A stretch of 64,000 bases of DNA from a virus. Location: the IMG/VR virus record IMGVR_UViG_3300037507_002920, positions 1 through 64,000 of that record; one strand, written 5' to 3'. Within the stretch, counting starts at the first letter, position 1, and every line of letters starts with the position of its first letter. The translations under genes and the position numbers were made by a program. The notes under the pieces were generated by a model. The model did no database searches and was not told the origin of the DNA. It worked only from the letters and a program-made list of their open reading frames with translations. This document shows, piece after piece, positions 18,676-27,639 of the stretch.

Positions 18676-18876
18676 ATGGAAAAAGATAAATTTGTTAATA
18701 TAATAGAAAATATTAAAGATAAATCAAATAAAGATTTATTTGATGCGGAAGATTTTTTGTTTAAAAAACACGAAGAACTGAAATCATACATTGTAAAAAT
18801 GACATATAAATTAGAAACAATAGAAAATTTACATTCTAAAGTTTTAGAGGAAATAGAAAATAGAAAGTTTAAATGA
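18676..18876 (+). CDS. Short coiled-coil protein
   Basis: 66 residues from ATG 18676, one base after the preceding stop. It is fully helical and charged (EDFLFKKHEELKSYIVKMTYKLETIENLHSKV) and probably a coiled coil. It overlaps the start of the OB-fold baseplate gene by 4 bases (ATGA). Such small genes between baseplate genes often encode chaperones or minor components. The family is not recognised. Confidence 0.55.
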   Translation: MEKDKFVNIIENIKDKSNKDLFDAEDFLFKKHEELKSYIVKMTYKLETIENLHSKVLEEIENRKFK

Positions 18877-20453
18877 AAATTGTTGACCTAGGTGTTTGTA
18901 TTAATAATAATGACCCAAAGGGTTTAGGTAGGATACGCGTGATAGATTATGATGATTATGTTGGTGGTAAATCAAATATTAAAAATTATGAAGAGTGGAG
19001 CAAAGATGACCCATTTTTAGCTATTCCTTTTTTACCAAACAATATAAATTTCATACCTGAAATCAAACAAACGGTAAAGATAATAAGATACGATACCGAA
19101 AAGACAACAGTAAATCAAGAATATATTGCCGGCCCATTCACAACAAGATTTGATTTTAATTCTCAAACATTTAATGAACAAATTATTGATACATCATATG
19201 GTGTGTCTATTGAACATAAATCAGACATAATAAAAAATGAAACAGGTGATTTACCTGAAAATTCAAAAAATGCACTATCAAAATACAAAGATTATTCTGT
19301 GTCAGGTAAATACGGTGACGATATTGTATTTACAACGGGTGGATTAGTGCTAAGAGCAGGTAAACTTATTTCAAAAATAAAGGCAACCAATGAAGAACAA
19401 CTATTAATATCAAAAGGATTTCCAATTGTTTCAAGAAAATCGGCAAAATTGCATTTAAAAAAATTTTCAGATAAAAAATATCTGTCAGAAGAAATAAAAG
19501 AAGAAACAGTAACGGAAAATAAAATAATAAAATATATCATTGAATACGATTTAGACGATTTATCTAATCCAACAACTTGTAATTTTTACATTTATCAAGT
19601 TAAACCAAATTTCTACATCCCAAAATATAATTCAAATAATTTTACTGAATTTACAGAAATATTACAAAATGAAACCATTCTTTTATCAGAATCGGGAAAC
19701 ACATATACCTTTCAAATTAATTTGAATAACATTAGTGGATACAGTGGATTTACATTAAATAATAAATTAAATGAAGTTATATATTCAGTTAGAAATAAAT
19801 TAAATGAAATTCATCAAAATGGTTTTGATGGTGTCGTATCATATAAAATACTAACAAATTTAACAACAATAAATGATGGAACACAATCAACACAGTTTTT
19901 AGAAATACACCCATTTTTCTTTAGACCAACATTTGAATTTAAAAATAGAACAACAACATCTACAGAGTTTACAAATAGAAAATATGTTTTGTCTAAAATT
20001 CAATTGACATCAAAAACATCTGCGGGTTCTAGTATTGTTTTTAATCGAGACAGTATTAATCCTCCACAAAAAATAATACAGAAAAAATCACAAGTTCTTA
20101 GAATTGACCAAAAAGTAAAAGAACAGACATTTGGGAATATTACGGCAGATAAGATTTATATTTTATCAACTGATACCAATTTTACTGATAAACCTATTGA
20201 TTTTCTTAATTTAGATTCATATGAATATAGTCAAGATGATTATGTTCAAAAAATTGACCCGAATACGTATTCTTTAGTAAGAGGTGAAATTTTATTGAGT
20301 TTTATTGATGCAGTTTATAATGTTTTAACAACTCACGTGCATAATATTAATAAACCTTATGTTAAATCAGATTACGATGCACATACCGAGATGGAAAGAC
20401 TATACAATAAATTAAGACAAGAGTTAATAAACACATCAATTAAAATCAACTAA
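18873..20453 (+). CDS. Baseplate hub/spike protein, gp5-like OB fold
   Basis: 526 residues. The N-terminus VDLGVCINNNDPKGLGRIRVIDYDDY matches the OB-fold domain of contractile-tail spike proteins (T4 gp5, P2 gpV, VgrG), where NNDPxxLGRVRV is characteristic. The central part is beta-rich and contains PFLPNNINFIPEIKQTVKII. The C-terminus has a THVHN motif and a helix. No lysozyme domain is visible, unlike T4 gp5. It lies inside the late baseplate operon and is coupled to the preceding coiled-coil gene. Confidence 0.6.
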   Translation: MKIVDLGVCINNNDPKGLGRIRVIDYDDYVGGKSNIKNYEEWSKDDPFLAIPFLPNNINFIPEIKQTVKIIRYDTEKTTVNQEYIAGPFTTRFDFNSQTFNEQIIDTSYGVSIEHKSDIIKNETGDLPENSKNALSKYKDYSVSGKYGDDIVFTTGGLVLRAGKLISKIKATNEEQLLISKGFPIVSRKSAKLHLKKFSDKKYLSEEIKEETVTENKIIKYIIEYDLDDLSNPTTCNFYIYQVKPNFYIPKYNSNNFTEFTEILQNETILLSESGNTYTFQINLNNISGYSGFTLNNKLNEVIYSVRNKLNEIHQNGFDGVVSYKILTNLTTINDGTQSTQFLEIHPFFFRPTFEFKNRTTTSTEFTNRKYVLSKIQLTSKTSAGSSIVFNRDSINPPQKIIQKKSQVLRIDQKVKEQTFGNITADKIYILSTDTNFTDKPIDFLNLDSYEYSQDDYVQKIDPNTYSLVRGEILLSFIDAVYNVLTTHVHNINKPYVKSDYDAHTEMERLYNKLRQELINTSIKIN

Positions 20454-20478
20454 ATTGATATTTATTATATAAAAACTG

Positions 20479-21852
20479 ATGTCATATTATCGCTCTTATT
20501 TTTCAAAAAACAACACTATCATTAAAAATAGTGAAGTCAATACCGCCAAAAACCCAACCACAGAAATTTACTATGGTGAAGGGGTCTCTAGATTTATTTT
20601 TACAATAAATTTTAGCAGTTTAACATCAAAAATCAATAATGGTGATTTAGTCATTGATAATAATACCAAACATTACCTAAAAATGACAAACACCGTTATT
20701 GGTGACCCTAAATTAATTGGTAATGATAAATCAAATGGAAGAGAAAGAGCAACATCATTTGATTTGGTTGTTTTTCAATTAGATGAATCGTGGGACGAGG
20801 GTGTTGGTTTTGATTATGAATTTGTTGATTATACAGATGATTTTGATAATAAAATTTACGATATTAGACCATCAAATTGGTTTAATAAAACTACTATTAG
20901 TGGTTGGACAAATCAAGGTGTATACTCTACTGGTGCAACGATAATTGATACCATTCATTTCGACAATGGTAATGAAAATATTGAATTAGACATCACAAAT
21001 TACGTAAATGGAATTGTTGTATCGGGTAATACTAATTATGGATTGGGAATAAAATTTGAAGATGAATATGAAGATGTAAGTGGTTCAACAGAACAATCTG
21101 TCTCCTTTTTTTCAAAGTATACACAAACTTTCTTTGAACCATTTGTTGAGAGTGTTTTTGAAGATAGAATAGATGACAATAGACAAAACTTCATAGGAGA
21201 CAGGGTAAATAATCTTTACTTGTATGTAACAAAAGGAACAAATTTCTATGATTTAGATAATACCCCTACCGTTGATATTTTAAACTCAAGTTTAACACCA
21301 ATCACAGGTGTAACTGGTTTAACAACAACAAAAATCAGAAAGGGTGTTTATAAAGTTAGTTTTGGACTATTAGGACAACTTTGTGATGGTAAAAGATTTT
21401 TTTATGATAAATGGAAAAATTTATCAATTGATGGTGTTTCAATTAATGATGTTACGCAAAAATTTGTGCCCAAACCATTTTCTTCAGGATATAGTTTTGG
21501 TGAAAACCCAAAAGAAACGCAAAGTTATATTATACAATTTTCAGGAATAAAACAAAATGAAAAAATAATTAGAGGAGAATTGAAAAAGATTTTAATTGAA
21601 TTAAAATCTATTGAGCAACAAAAAACAATTTTATTTGATGATGTCTATTATCGTATCTTTATAAAAGAAGGTAAAACAAATGTCATTGTCTTTGATTGGA
21701 CAAAAACAGATGTAACAAATGAAAACTCTTTTTATTTGGACACCTCTTATTTAATACCAAGAGAGTATTATATGGAATTCAAATCTAAAACATATACTGA
21801 AGAAATTTTCTATAACAATTATGTTAAATTTGAAATAATATCAGAAAAATAA
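20479..21852 (+). CDS. Virion structural protein, probable baseplate/tail component
   Basis: 457 residues, beta-rich, without a signal peptide. Visible segments are GEGVSRFIFTINFSSLTSKI near residue 35, SFDLVVFQLDESWDEGVGFDYEF around 95 and a regular C-terminal half with a DVYYRIFIKEGKTNVIVFDW strand pair. It has no family I can name. A TATTTATT motif (20459-20466) lies 12 bases before its ATG. Its place between the spike-like gene and small head-type genes suggests a baseplate wedge or tail-attached protein. Confidence 0.45.
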   Translation: MSYYRSYFSKNNTIIKNSEVNTAKNPTTEIYYGEGVSRFIFTINFSSLTSKINNGDLVIDNNTKHYLKMTNTVIGDPKLIGNDKSNGRERATSFDLVVFQLDESWDEGVGFDYEFVDYTDDFDNKIYDIRPSNWFNKTTISGWTNQGVYSTGATIIDTIHFDNGNENIELDITNYVNGIVVSGNTNYGLGIKFEDEYEDVSGSTEQSVSFFSKYTQTFFEPFVESVFEDRIDDNRQNFIGDRVNNLYLYVTKGTNFYDLDNTPTVDILNSSLTPITGVTGLTTTKIRKGVYKVSFGLLGQLCDGKRFFYDKWKNLSIDGVSINDVTQKFVPKPFSSGYSFGENPKETQSYIIQFSGIKQNEKIIRGELKKILIELKSIEQQKTILFDDVYYRIFIKEGKTNVIVFDWTKTDVTNENSFYLDTSYLIPREYYMEFKSKTYTEEIFYNNYVKFEIISEK

Positions 21853-21865
21853 AATATTTATAATT

Positions 21866-22648
21866 ATGAAAAATTTAAATAACATAATAAAAAAACATTT
21901 GAGAATAGTATCAGAGCAATCAGAACTAGAGGATAGACCTGAAAATTACATGTTTTTTGATAATTTAGAACAAATGAGAAGACAATCTGACATTTTGATG
22001 AAACAAGACAAAAGAGTGGTGGATTCGATAATGAAAGAACATGATTGGGCTCAAGACCATATAACTGAAGCAAAAAGTTTATTAGACCAAGTGTTTGATT
22101 TTTTAATGAATCAAATTGAACCGTCAAATAAACTGAAAGCAGATGTATCACAATTTAGTTTAAATGAAGATGATGATTTTTTAAATGAAGAATATCAAAT
22201 AGATGAAAGCAAAAACTGTCCCACAAATCCAAAATTATGGGCAGCAGCCAAAGCCGCAGCTAAATCTAAATTTGATGTTTATCCCAGTGCTTACGCAAAT
22301 GGTTGGGCTGCTAAACGATATAAATCAAAAGGTGGTGGATGGAAAAAATGTAAAAAATCAACAAATGAAAATCTAAATGAAGATAAAAAGGAAGATTACA
22401 AAGTTTACCATAATTCATACACTTCAGCCGTAAATGAGGCGTTAGAATATGCAGAAAAAAGAGGTTATAGTTATGATAAAGAAGAAACAGCAGATAAAAT
22501 AGGTATGGGTCCAAAAAAACCAGATGAAGGAAAAACAAATAGATTTTCAATAACATTATATAAAGGAGAAAAGGAACAGAAAAAGAAATTACAAATCCAA
22601 ATTTATGGGATGAAAGAGAAATATGAATTAAACTGTTATATTAATTAA
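21866..22648 (+). CDS. Protein with FDVYPSAYANGWA domain (DUF5872-type)
   Basis: 260 residues. An N-terminal helix (NIIKKHLRIVSE) resembles a capsid-targeting leader. Residues about 118-155 read NPKLWAAAKAAAKSKFDVYPSAYANGWAAKRYKSKGGGW, a small basic domain widespread in large phages and giant viruses and usually listed as DUF5872, of unknown function and possibly DNA-binding. The C-terminal 85 residues are a charged alpha/beta segment. Several LNE motifs between segments could be prohead protease sites. A TATTTATA motif lies 3 bases upstream. Confidence 0.6.
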   Translation: MKNLNNIIKKHLRIVSEQSELEDRPENYMFFDNLEQMRRQSDILMKQDKRVVDSIMKEHDWAQDHITEAKSLLDQVFDFLMNQIEPSNKLKADVSQFSLNEDDDFLNEEYQIDESKNCPTNPKLWAAAKAAAKSKFDVYPSAYANGWAAKRYKSKGGGWKKCKKSTNENLNEDKKEDYKVYHNSYTSAVNEALEYAEKRGYSYDKEETADKIGMGPKKPDEGKTNRFSITLYKGEKEQKKKLQIQIYGMKEKYELNCYIN

Positions 22649-22650
22649 TT

Positions 22651-23628
22651 ATGAAAATTATAGTTAACGAAGAAGATAAACAATACCTAAAAGAGTGTCT
22701 TGAAAGTGGTGAAGTATTAAAAGAAGATTTAAGACGTTGGTTTAAAGAAAAATGGGTAGACGTTAGTAGAAAAATTGACGGAAAACACCCACCCTGTGGT
22801 AGAAAAGACGCAGATGGGGATAAGGAAAGAAAAGGTTATCCCAAATGTAGACCATTAAAAAAGGTTTCTAAAGATACACCAAAAACCGCGGGTTCTTATT
22901 CAAAAAATGAAAAAAAATCTATGACAACTCAAAAAAGAAATGCTGAAAAAAAAGAACCAAAGATTGGAAAGGGTAACAAACCAACATTTACTCGTTTTGA
23001 TGAAAATAACATCATTACATTGGATTTTAATGAAATAATGGAAACTTACTCACCTCCAAAATTAAGTGTCTTAAATGAGTCTAAAATGATTCTGAGTGAA
23101 GGGTTAAATTATCATATTACACAAGAAAAACCACTTATAGAAAATATATATAGAATTTATTCAGAAAAGTTTTTTAATTTATTTAATGAATCAAGAAACC
23201 TTTATGATAACGGAATTTTATTACTTGAAGGAGATGATTTAGAACTTATTAAAACCGATATCGGTTTAACAGGAATTTACGAAGGAGAAGAAGTTTATTT
23301 AGATATTCCATTTATTTTAAATGAAGAAGAATATCTTGTTGAAGCCAAACATAGAGGTAAAAATGTTAAACTAAATAAACCATTTAGAACACCAGGTGGT
23401 CCTAAGAAATTTGCGGTATATGTAAAAAATAGTAGTGGTAATGTTGTTAAAGTAACATTTGGTGACCCTAATCTAAGAGTTAGGAATAATAATCCAAAAG
23501 CCGCAAAATCTTTTAGGGCTAGACATAAATGTGACCAAAAGAAGGATAGGACTACTCCGGGGTACTGGAGTTGCAATATTTCTAGATATCGTAAAGCACT
23601 TGGAATCAAATCGTCAAGTCCATGGTAA
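22651..23628 (+). CDS. Two-domain basic protein, probable head-packaged
   Basis: 325 residues. The N-terminal part (RRWFKEKWVDVSRKIDGKHPPCGRKDADGDKERKGYPKCRP) is a basic Cys-containing module seen in phage proteins of unknown function. The middle (120-250) is helical, with repeated LNE/LSE motifs that fit prohead protease sites. The C-terminal 85 residues (KPFRTPGGPKKFAVYV, FGDPNLRVR, FRARHKCDQKK, TPGYWSCN) form a second recognisable basic module with paired Cys, found fused to head proteins in other phages. The architecture suggests a DNA-associated internal head protein cut during maturation, which is inference. Confidence 0.55.
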   Translation: MKIIVNEEDKQYLKECLESGEVLKEDLRRWFKEKWVDVSRKIDGKHPPCGRKDADGDKERKGYPKCRPLKKVSKDTPKTAGSYSKNEKKSMTTQKRNAEKKEPKIGKGNKPTFTRFDENNIITLDFNEIMETYSPPKLSVLNESKMILSEGLNYHITQEKPLIENIYRIYSEKFFNLFNESRNLYDNGILLLEGDDLELIKTDIGLTGIYEGEEVYLDIPFILNEEEYLVEAKHRGKNVKLNKPFRTPGGPKKFAVYVKNSSGNVVKVTFGDPNLRVRNNNPKAAKSFRARHKCDQKKDRTTPGYWSCNISRYRKALGIKSSSPW

Positions 23629-23912
23629 AAAATTTACCATTTAAAGAAAAACAACAAGAAGATTATTACATTAGAACATTTTCTTCCGTTTTAAATGAAA
23701 CAGAATTAAAATGGCATTTCGATGAAGAAGACAGAATCGTTATTTGTGAACACGATACTGATTGGATGTTCCAAATGGATGATGAATTACCCATACAAAT
23801 TAAAAAAAATACTCCCATTTTTATACATGAGGGTACTTATCATAGAATTATTAAAGGAACGGGTAATTTAACTGTTAAAGTTAAAAAACTTATTAATAAT
23901 AACGTACATTAA
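23622..23912 (+). CDS. Cupin-like small protein
   Basis: 96 residues. ELKWHFDEEDRIVICEHDTDWMFQMDDELPIQIKKNTPIFIHEGTYHRII has the strand order and the two conserved patches of a single-domain cupin (WH near residue 29, HEGTYHR near 71). A metal site of His/Glu is possible. It overlaps the preceding gene by 7 bases and meets the dCMP deaminase gene tail to tail with a 20-base overlap. Such phage proteins have no assigned function. Confidence 0.55.
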   Translation: MVKNLPFKEKQQEDYYIRTFSSVLNETELKWHFDEEDRIVICEHDTDWMFQMDDELPIQIKKNTPIFIHEGTYHRIIKGTGNLTVKVKKLINNNVH

Positions 23913-24333
23913 CACCACACTCATCAAAGAGTTGTAAACTTCTTTTTTGAGACTCCACCCATTTCTCTTTATTTTTAGTAGTACATTCAGTTTTACACCA
24001 CACAACTTTAATTCCTGAGTTAACAATTGCTCTGGCACAATCCATACACGGTATCCCTGAAGTTAAATAAATTGTGGAATCTTTAAGTGATACTCCTATT
24101 CGTGCCGCATTATATATTCCATTACGCTCTGCGTGTTCAAACCAAAAATACTTCTCGGGTCTTTCTTGACGTTCATCTTTATTGTCGTCTAAACCTCTTG
24201 GAAATGAATTATAACCCGTAGATAAAATTTCATTATCTTTTCCAACAATAACCGCACCTATTTGTGTCGATTTATCTTTAGACTTTAACTTTACCTGTTC
24301 GGCAATATTCAAAAAATATTCTTCCCAACTCAT
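23893..24333 (-). CDS. dCMP deaminase
   Basis: 146 residues with the full zinc-dependent deaminase signature: HAE (67-69) and PCMDC (95-99), with the substrate-binding GYNSFPRG around 40-47. It converts dCMP to dUMP, feeding thymidylate synthesis, and pairs functionally with the dUTPase. Size is close to T4 cd but without its longer insert. It overlaps the small gene upstream by 4 bases and converges on the cupin gene. A cytidine/riboflavin-type deaminase is unlikely given the dCMP-type HAERNxIYNAAR motif. Confidence 0.93.
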   Translation of the reverse strand: MSWEEYFLNIAEQVKLKSKDKSTQIGAVIVGKDNEILSTGYNSFPRGLDDNKDERQERPEKYFWFEHAERNGIYNAARIGVSLKDSTIYLTSGIPCMDCARAIVNSGIKVVWCKTECTTKNKEKWVESQKRSLQLFDECGVNVRYY

Positions 24334-24518
24334 TTTAATTTTTCTTTAGAACAAAAATACACTCTATCATCAGAGTAATAATTTAACCGATACGATAATC
24401 CTTTAATTATTAATTTACTCATTTCACTTAAACTAATAGAGTCTCTAATATCAATTCCTGTGATATATCCATCTTTTGACTTTTCATAGGTTATCGATTT
24501 TGTTTTTTGTGATTCCAT
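24330..24518 (-). CDS. Small protein of unknown function upstream of dCMP deaminase
   Basis: 62 residues from ATG 24518. Beta-alpha layout (ITYEKSKDGYITGIDI, then SEMSKLIIKGLSYRL). A TTG start 15 bases further upstream is possible in frame but lies in the TATATTTG promoter element, so the ATG is chosen. It is coupled to the deaminase gene by a 4-base overlap. The family is not recognised. Confidence 0.5.
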   Translation of the reverse strand: MESQKTKSITYEKSKDGYITGIDIRDSISLSEMSKLIIKGLSYRLNYYSDDRVYFCSKEKLK

Positions 24519-24522
24519 ATTA

Positions 24523-24530
24523 CAAATATA
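24523..24530 (-). promoter_or_regulatory. TATATTTG promoter element
   Basis: TATATTTG on the minus strand lies 4 bases before the ATG of the 62-residue gene. It matches the Bacteroidota -7 element TAnnTTTG. The -33 element is not clear, as the region overlaps a terminator A/T tract. It would give a leaderless or near-leaderless transcript. Confidence 0.4.
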
Positions 24531-24547
24531 CAAAAGAATGGTGCAAT

Positions 24548-24580
24548 AAAAAAGGGGGACATAATCCCCCTTTTTTTTAA
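24548..24580 (-). terminator. Rho-independent terminator after major capsid gene
   Basis: The stem AAGGGGGA / TCCCCCTT with a short loop is followed on the minus strand by a T run (A run at 24548-24553 on the plus strand). It lies 15 bases after the capsid stop codon, ending the head operon. The T run on the other side also makes it potentially bidirectional. Confidence 0.85.
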
Positions 24581-24594
24581 TAAGATAATTTAGA

Positions 24595-26334
24595 TTATCT
24601 TAAGGTGTCAAGACTGAAAGTCTGTAGACCATTTACGTTAATCACACCGAAGTAACGGTTGTTCACCATTTTCTTCGCGTATCTTGTCATGATACCTTTG
24701 ATTGGTGTGAAGTTAAATGGATTGTACATTGTAGGTGTTAATTGTAGTGGAACGTATGGTGCGTAGATGTAACCAGCGTCCAACAATGATTTACCTTTGT
24801 GACCGATGATGATTTTACCAGCTGGTAAATAGGGGTCACGATAAACTTGATAACGACCTGCTAATGAACCAATCTTCTCAATACCCATGTTATATTGGTC
24901 TTGCTCAGGGTTAGCGTTTGAAACGTGGAAGTACTCCAAGTCATCAAATACTGCAGATACCTCAGAAGATACAACAATCCAGTTAGCTCCACCTCTCAAG
25001 GTAGTTTTATGGATTTGAGCCGAGATTTGGTTAATTTTGGTAACCAATGTTTGGTTCCAATCTTTTTGGGTGTAACCAGCGTATGATGAACCATTGTTAC
25101 CATATTTCCACTCGTTATAATCCCATTTAGCTGTCCAAGCAGCGCCTTTACGAAGGTCACGAAGAATTTCACGGTCGATTTCAGCTGCGATTTGTTCAGA
25201 CAATAAAGCTGTTAATTCAGCTTCAGCGTCGATGTTATGGAACGCACTTACGTCTTGTGCCAATTCAGGAGACCAGCTAGCTCTTAACTTTCTTTCAGTT
25301 ACAGAAACTGTTACTGATTCCAAGTCAAAAGATACTTCACCGATTTCTTCTTCGAATTCAAGTGAACTATATTCTCTCCAACTTACCGAGAAGTCAGCAG
25401 CCGCTAATGTTGAACCTGCTACAGTGTAACCAGTGTAACCCGCAGTTGAACTATATGACTCAAGGTCAACAGATAAATAGATGATACCATCTTGGTCACA
25501 AATGTTATTGTAGTTACCCGTTCTACCAGCGGTTTTTGTTCCGTACTCAACGATACCTTTACCATATTTCTGTGTTACCACATTAAAAGGTAATGCAGCA
25601 TAACCTGAAGTGTGACCACTTAATTGGTTAGCGGCAATTGTTAATGATGCTAAGAATTCTTCAGTATCCATAACGTGACCATTAGGACCCGCAAGTTTAC
25701 CGGCTCCATCATAAGTTGAGGTGAAACCTGAAACTTTTAAGATAACACTCGATACTGTAACACCAGTCGCAATTGCTGATTGAGTTGATGCAACACCATT
25801 AGAGAAAGTTACTAACTCGATTGGGTTAACAGTCACAGTACTAAACGCACCTTTTGAGTAATCGAACAAACCTTGGTCGTTGGCATCACTACCTTCATAA
25901 AAACGGTCATACAAGTTGTTACCAGTATAACCAGTGTTAGGGTCAGTTAATGAACTTGGGAAACCATAAGGTTGATAGTGTCCGTTACTTGCAGTTCTTT
26001 CTTGAATTTTAGGTACAAAATAGAACAATTTACCGATTGGTAAGTTCATCGCTTGTACAGATACGATATCGTTCGCTAATAATTTAGAGAATACACGTCT
26101 GATGATTGGAAATACAACAGTTTCAAATGAACCTGAAGCATCAGCAACAGCCGCTTCGTTTATCAAATATGACGCTTGGTTTTCATACAATTGCGCGATA
26201 TTATCTTTTTGATGACCACCAAGACCTTCAAGAAATCCTAGTTCATCCCATTTTTTAATGGTATCTTCTTTGATAACACGGAGGTGTTTTAATCCAATGT
26301 TACCAACCATACCTGATTCTAATAATGCTCCCAT
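24595..26334 (-). CDS. Major capsid protein, T4 gp23-like
   Basis: 579 residues. HLRVIKEDTIKKWDELGFLEGL, then ENQASYLINE and FPIIRRVFSKLLANDIVSVQAMNLP match the N-terminal region of T4 gp23. The sequence YLINE-AAVAD fits the gp21 prohead protease consensus (I/L-x-E), so cleavage after Glu60 is expected. The body has the HK97-type pattern, with a Gly/Thr/Tyr-rich insertion around 135-340. Codon use is less A+T-rich than the neighbours, as expected for the most abundant protein. It is the last gene of the terminase-portal-protease-scaffold-capsid order and is followed by a strong terminator. Confidence 0.95.
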   Translation of the reverse strand: MGALLESGMVGNIGLKHLRVIKEDTIKKWDELGFLEGLGGHQKDNIAQLYENQASYLINEAAVADASGSFETVVFPIIRRVFSKLLANDIVSVQAMNLPIGKLFYFVPKIQERTASNGHYQPYGFPSSLTDPNTGYTGNNLYDRFYEGSDANDQGLFDYSKGAFSTVTVNPIELVTFSNGVASTQSAIATGVTVSSVILKVSGFTSTYDGAGKLAGPNGHVMDTEEFLASLTIAANQLSGHTSGYAALPFNVVTQKYGKGIVEYGTKTAGRTGNYNNICDQDGIIYLSVDLESYSSTAGYTGYTVAGSTLAAADFSVSWREYSSLEFEEEIGEVSFDLESVTVSVTERKLRASWSPELAQDVSAFHNIDAEAELTALLSEQIAAEIDREILRDLRKGAAWTAKWDYNEWKYGNNGSSYAGYTQKDWNQTLVTKINQISAQIHKTTLRGGANWIVVSSEVSAVFDDLEYFHVSNANPEQDQYNMGIEKIGSLAGRYQVYRDPYLPAGKIIIGHKGKSLLDAGYIYAPYVPLQLTPTMYNPFNFTPIKGIMTRYAKKMVNNRYFGVINVNGLQTFSLDTLR

Positions 26335-26369
26335 TTTTTTAGATTTTTATTTTTTTTAAGTTTATTTTT

Positions 26370-27560
26370 TTATTTTATTTTTGACATTAAATCTTTCATT
26401 CTTTTAAATTGTGGATTCTCATAAGCCTTAGACTCAGATAACACATTTGTAGAAGAAGATGTTGGTGTCTGATTTATTTTTTCAACCACCGATTCAGTTA
26501 CAGGTTTTTTAGTATTTAATTCGGTTTTTATTGAACTATATAAGTTCTTAGATTCTTTCAAGGTTGAAATTGAGTCGAATCTTTTTAAGATATTTAATTT
26601 TTCTTGTTTTGTAGTTGAATGCTCGGTAAATAAACGAGTTGCGTAAGCCAAATTAGCGTTAAAGACAGCAACTTCATTTAACTTTTCTTTGAATAAGACT
26701 AATGCCTTTTTATATTCATCGTTTTGTTTTTTGAGTTTACTAACTTCTTCGTTAATTTCTTCTCTTTTGTTACCCGCTTTATACACGTTTTTAGATTTTA
26801 AACCCCCATGGTAACCAAAACCCATTGTACGAGCAGATTCATCAACGTCTCCTTCAACTGGTTCTACATCTCCCTCTGTTGTGTCAACTTCGTCAACATC
26901 ATCAAGTTCAATTTCATAAACAGTTTCGTCAGACATCATGTCTTCTTCATCCATTGGCATTTCGTCGGACATCATGTCCTCTTCATCCATTGGCATTTCA
27001 TCAGACATCATTTCGTCTTCATCAACCGGCATTTCGTCAGACATCATGTCTTCTTCATCTAATTGGATGATATATTCATCATCGCCATCAGATAATTCAA
27101 TATGATTATCGTCTTTTTTAACGATTACACCATCATTTGGTCCCATTGCTTTGAAGACTTTTAAAATTTCATCCTCATCTGCATTGGTCATGTCTAACAC
27201 ATCTTCATCATCAGAATCCATGTCATCCATAGATGGACCCATGTCGTCATCAGAATCCATGTCATCCATAGATGGACCCATGTCGTCATCAGAATCTAAT
27301 GAATCAATATCTTTTGATGGTTCATCACCTTCATTATCTGGATTTTCGTCATCACCAGTAACAACTGGTACATCGTCTGTGTCCTCTTCAGAATCAGGTT
27401 GTTCTTCAACCTCTTTCTCTTCTTCTAATGATTCTTTTAGCAAATCGTTTAGTTCCTGTTTCATTGTAGAAGCCAGTATACCTTTTGCATTCGCTTTTAC
27501 CGCTTCTTCAAGTGTTTGAACCTGAAGTAATGCTTGTTCTAAAATTGATTTGTCGCTCAT
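26370..27560 (-). CDS. Prohead scaffold/core protein, gp22-like, with acidic repeats
   Basis: 396 residues. It is helical at both ends with a very acidic centre: two copies of a DDDMGPSMDDMDS unit (about 90-118) and four copies of DEEDMMSDEMPM (about 170-215). The C-terminal half (KREEINEEVSKLKKQNDEYKKALVLFKEKLNEVAVFNANLAYATRLF) matches the coiled-coil core of gp22-type scaffolds. The end (FKRMKDLMSKIK) is shared with the protease. It forms the inner core of the prohead and is removed by the protease. Position between protease and capsid genes is as in T4. A TATTTATT motif lies 20 bases upstream. Confidence 0.85.
   Translation of the reverse strand: MSDKSILEQALLQVQTLEEAVKANAKGILASTMKQELNDLLKESLEEEKEVEEQPDSEEDTDDVPVVTGDDENPDNEGDEPSKDIDSLDSDDDMGPSMDDMDSDDDMGPSMDDMDSDDEDVLDMTNADEDEILKVFKAMGPNDGVIVKKDDNHIELSDGDDEYIIQLDEEDMMSDEMPVDEDEMMSDEMPMDEEDMMSDEMPMDEEDMMSDETVYEIELDDVDEVDTTEGDVEPVEGDVDESARTMGFGYHGGLKSKNVYKAGNKREEINEEVSKLKKQNDEYKKALVLFKEKLNEVAVFNANLAYATRLFTEHSTTKQEKLNILKRFDSISTLKESKNLYSSIKTELNTKKPVTESVVEKINQTPTSSSTNVLSESKAYENPQFKRMKDLMSKIK
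26930..27062. repeat. 36-base tandem repeat in scaffold gene
   Basis: Four near-identical in-frame 36-base units encode DEEDMMSDEMPM-type acidic repeats. A second array of two perfect 39-base units (27208-27285) encodes DDDMGPSMDDMDS. Both lie in the disordered acidic centre of the scaffold and could vary in copy number without frame loss. Confidence 0.8.
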
Positions 27561-27639
27561 TTTTATGAATATATTTTTATAATAAATATATTGTTTTTAT
27601 AAAAAAAACATTATTTATGTTATTAAAAACGTAAAAAAA

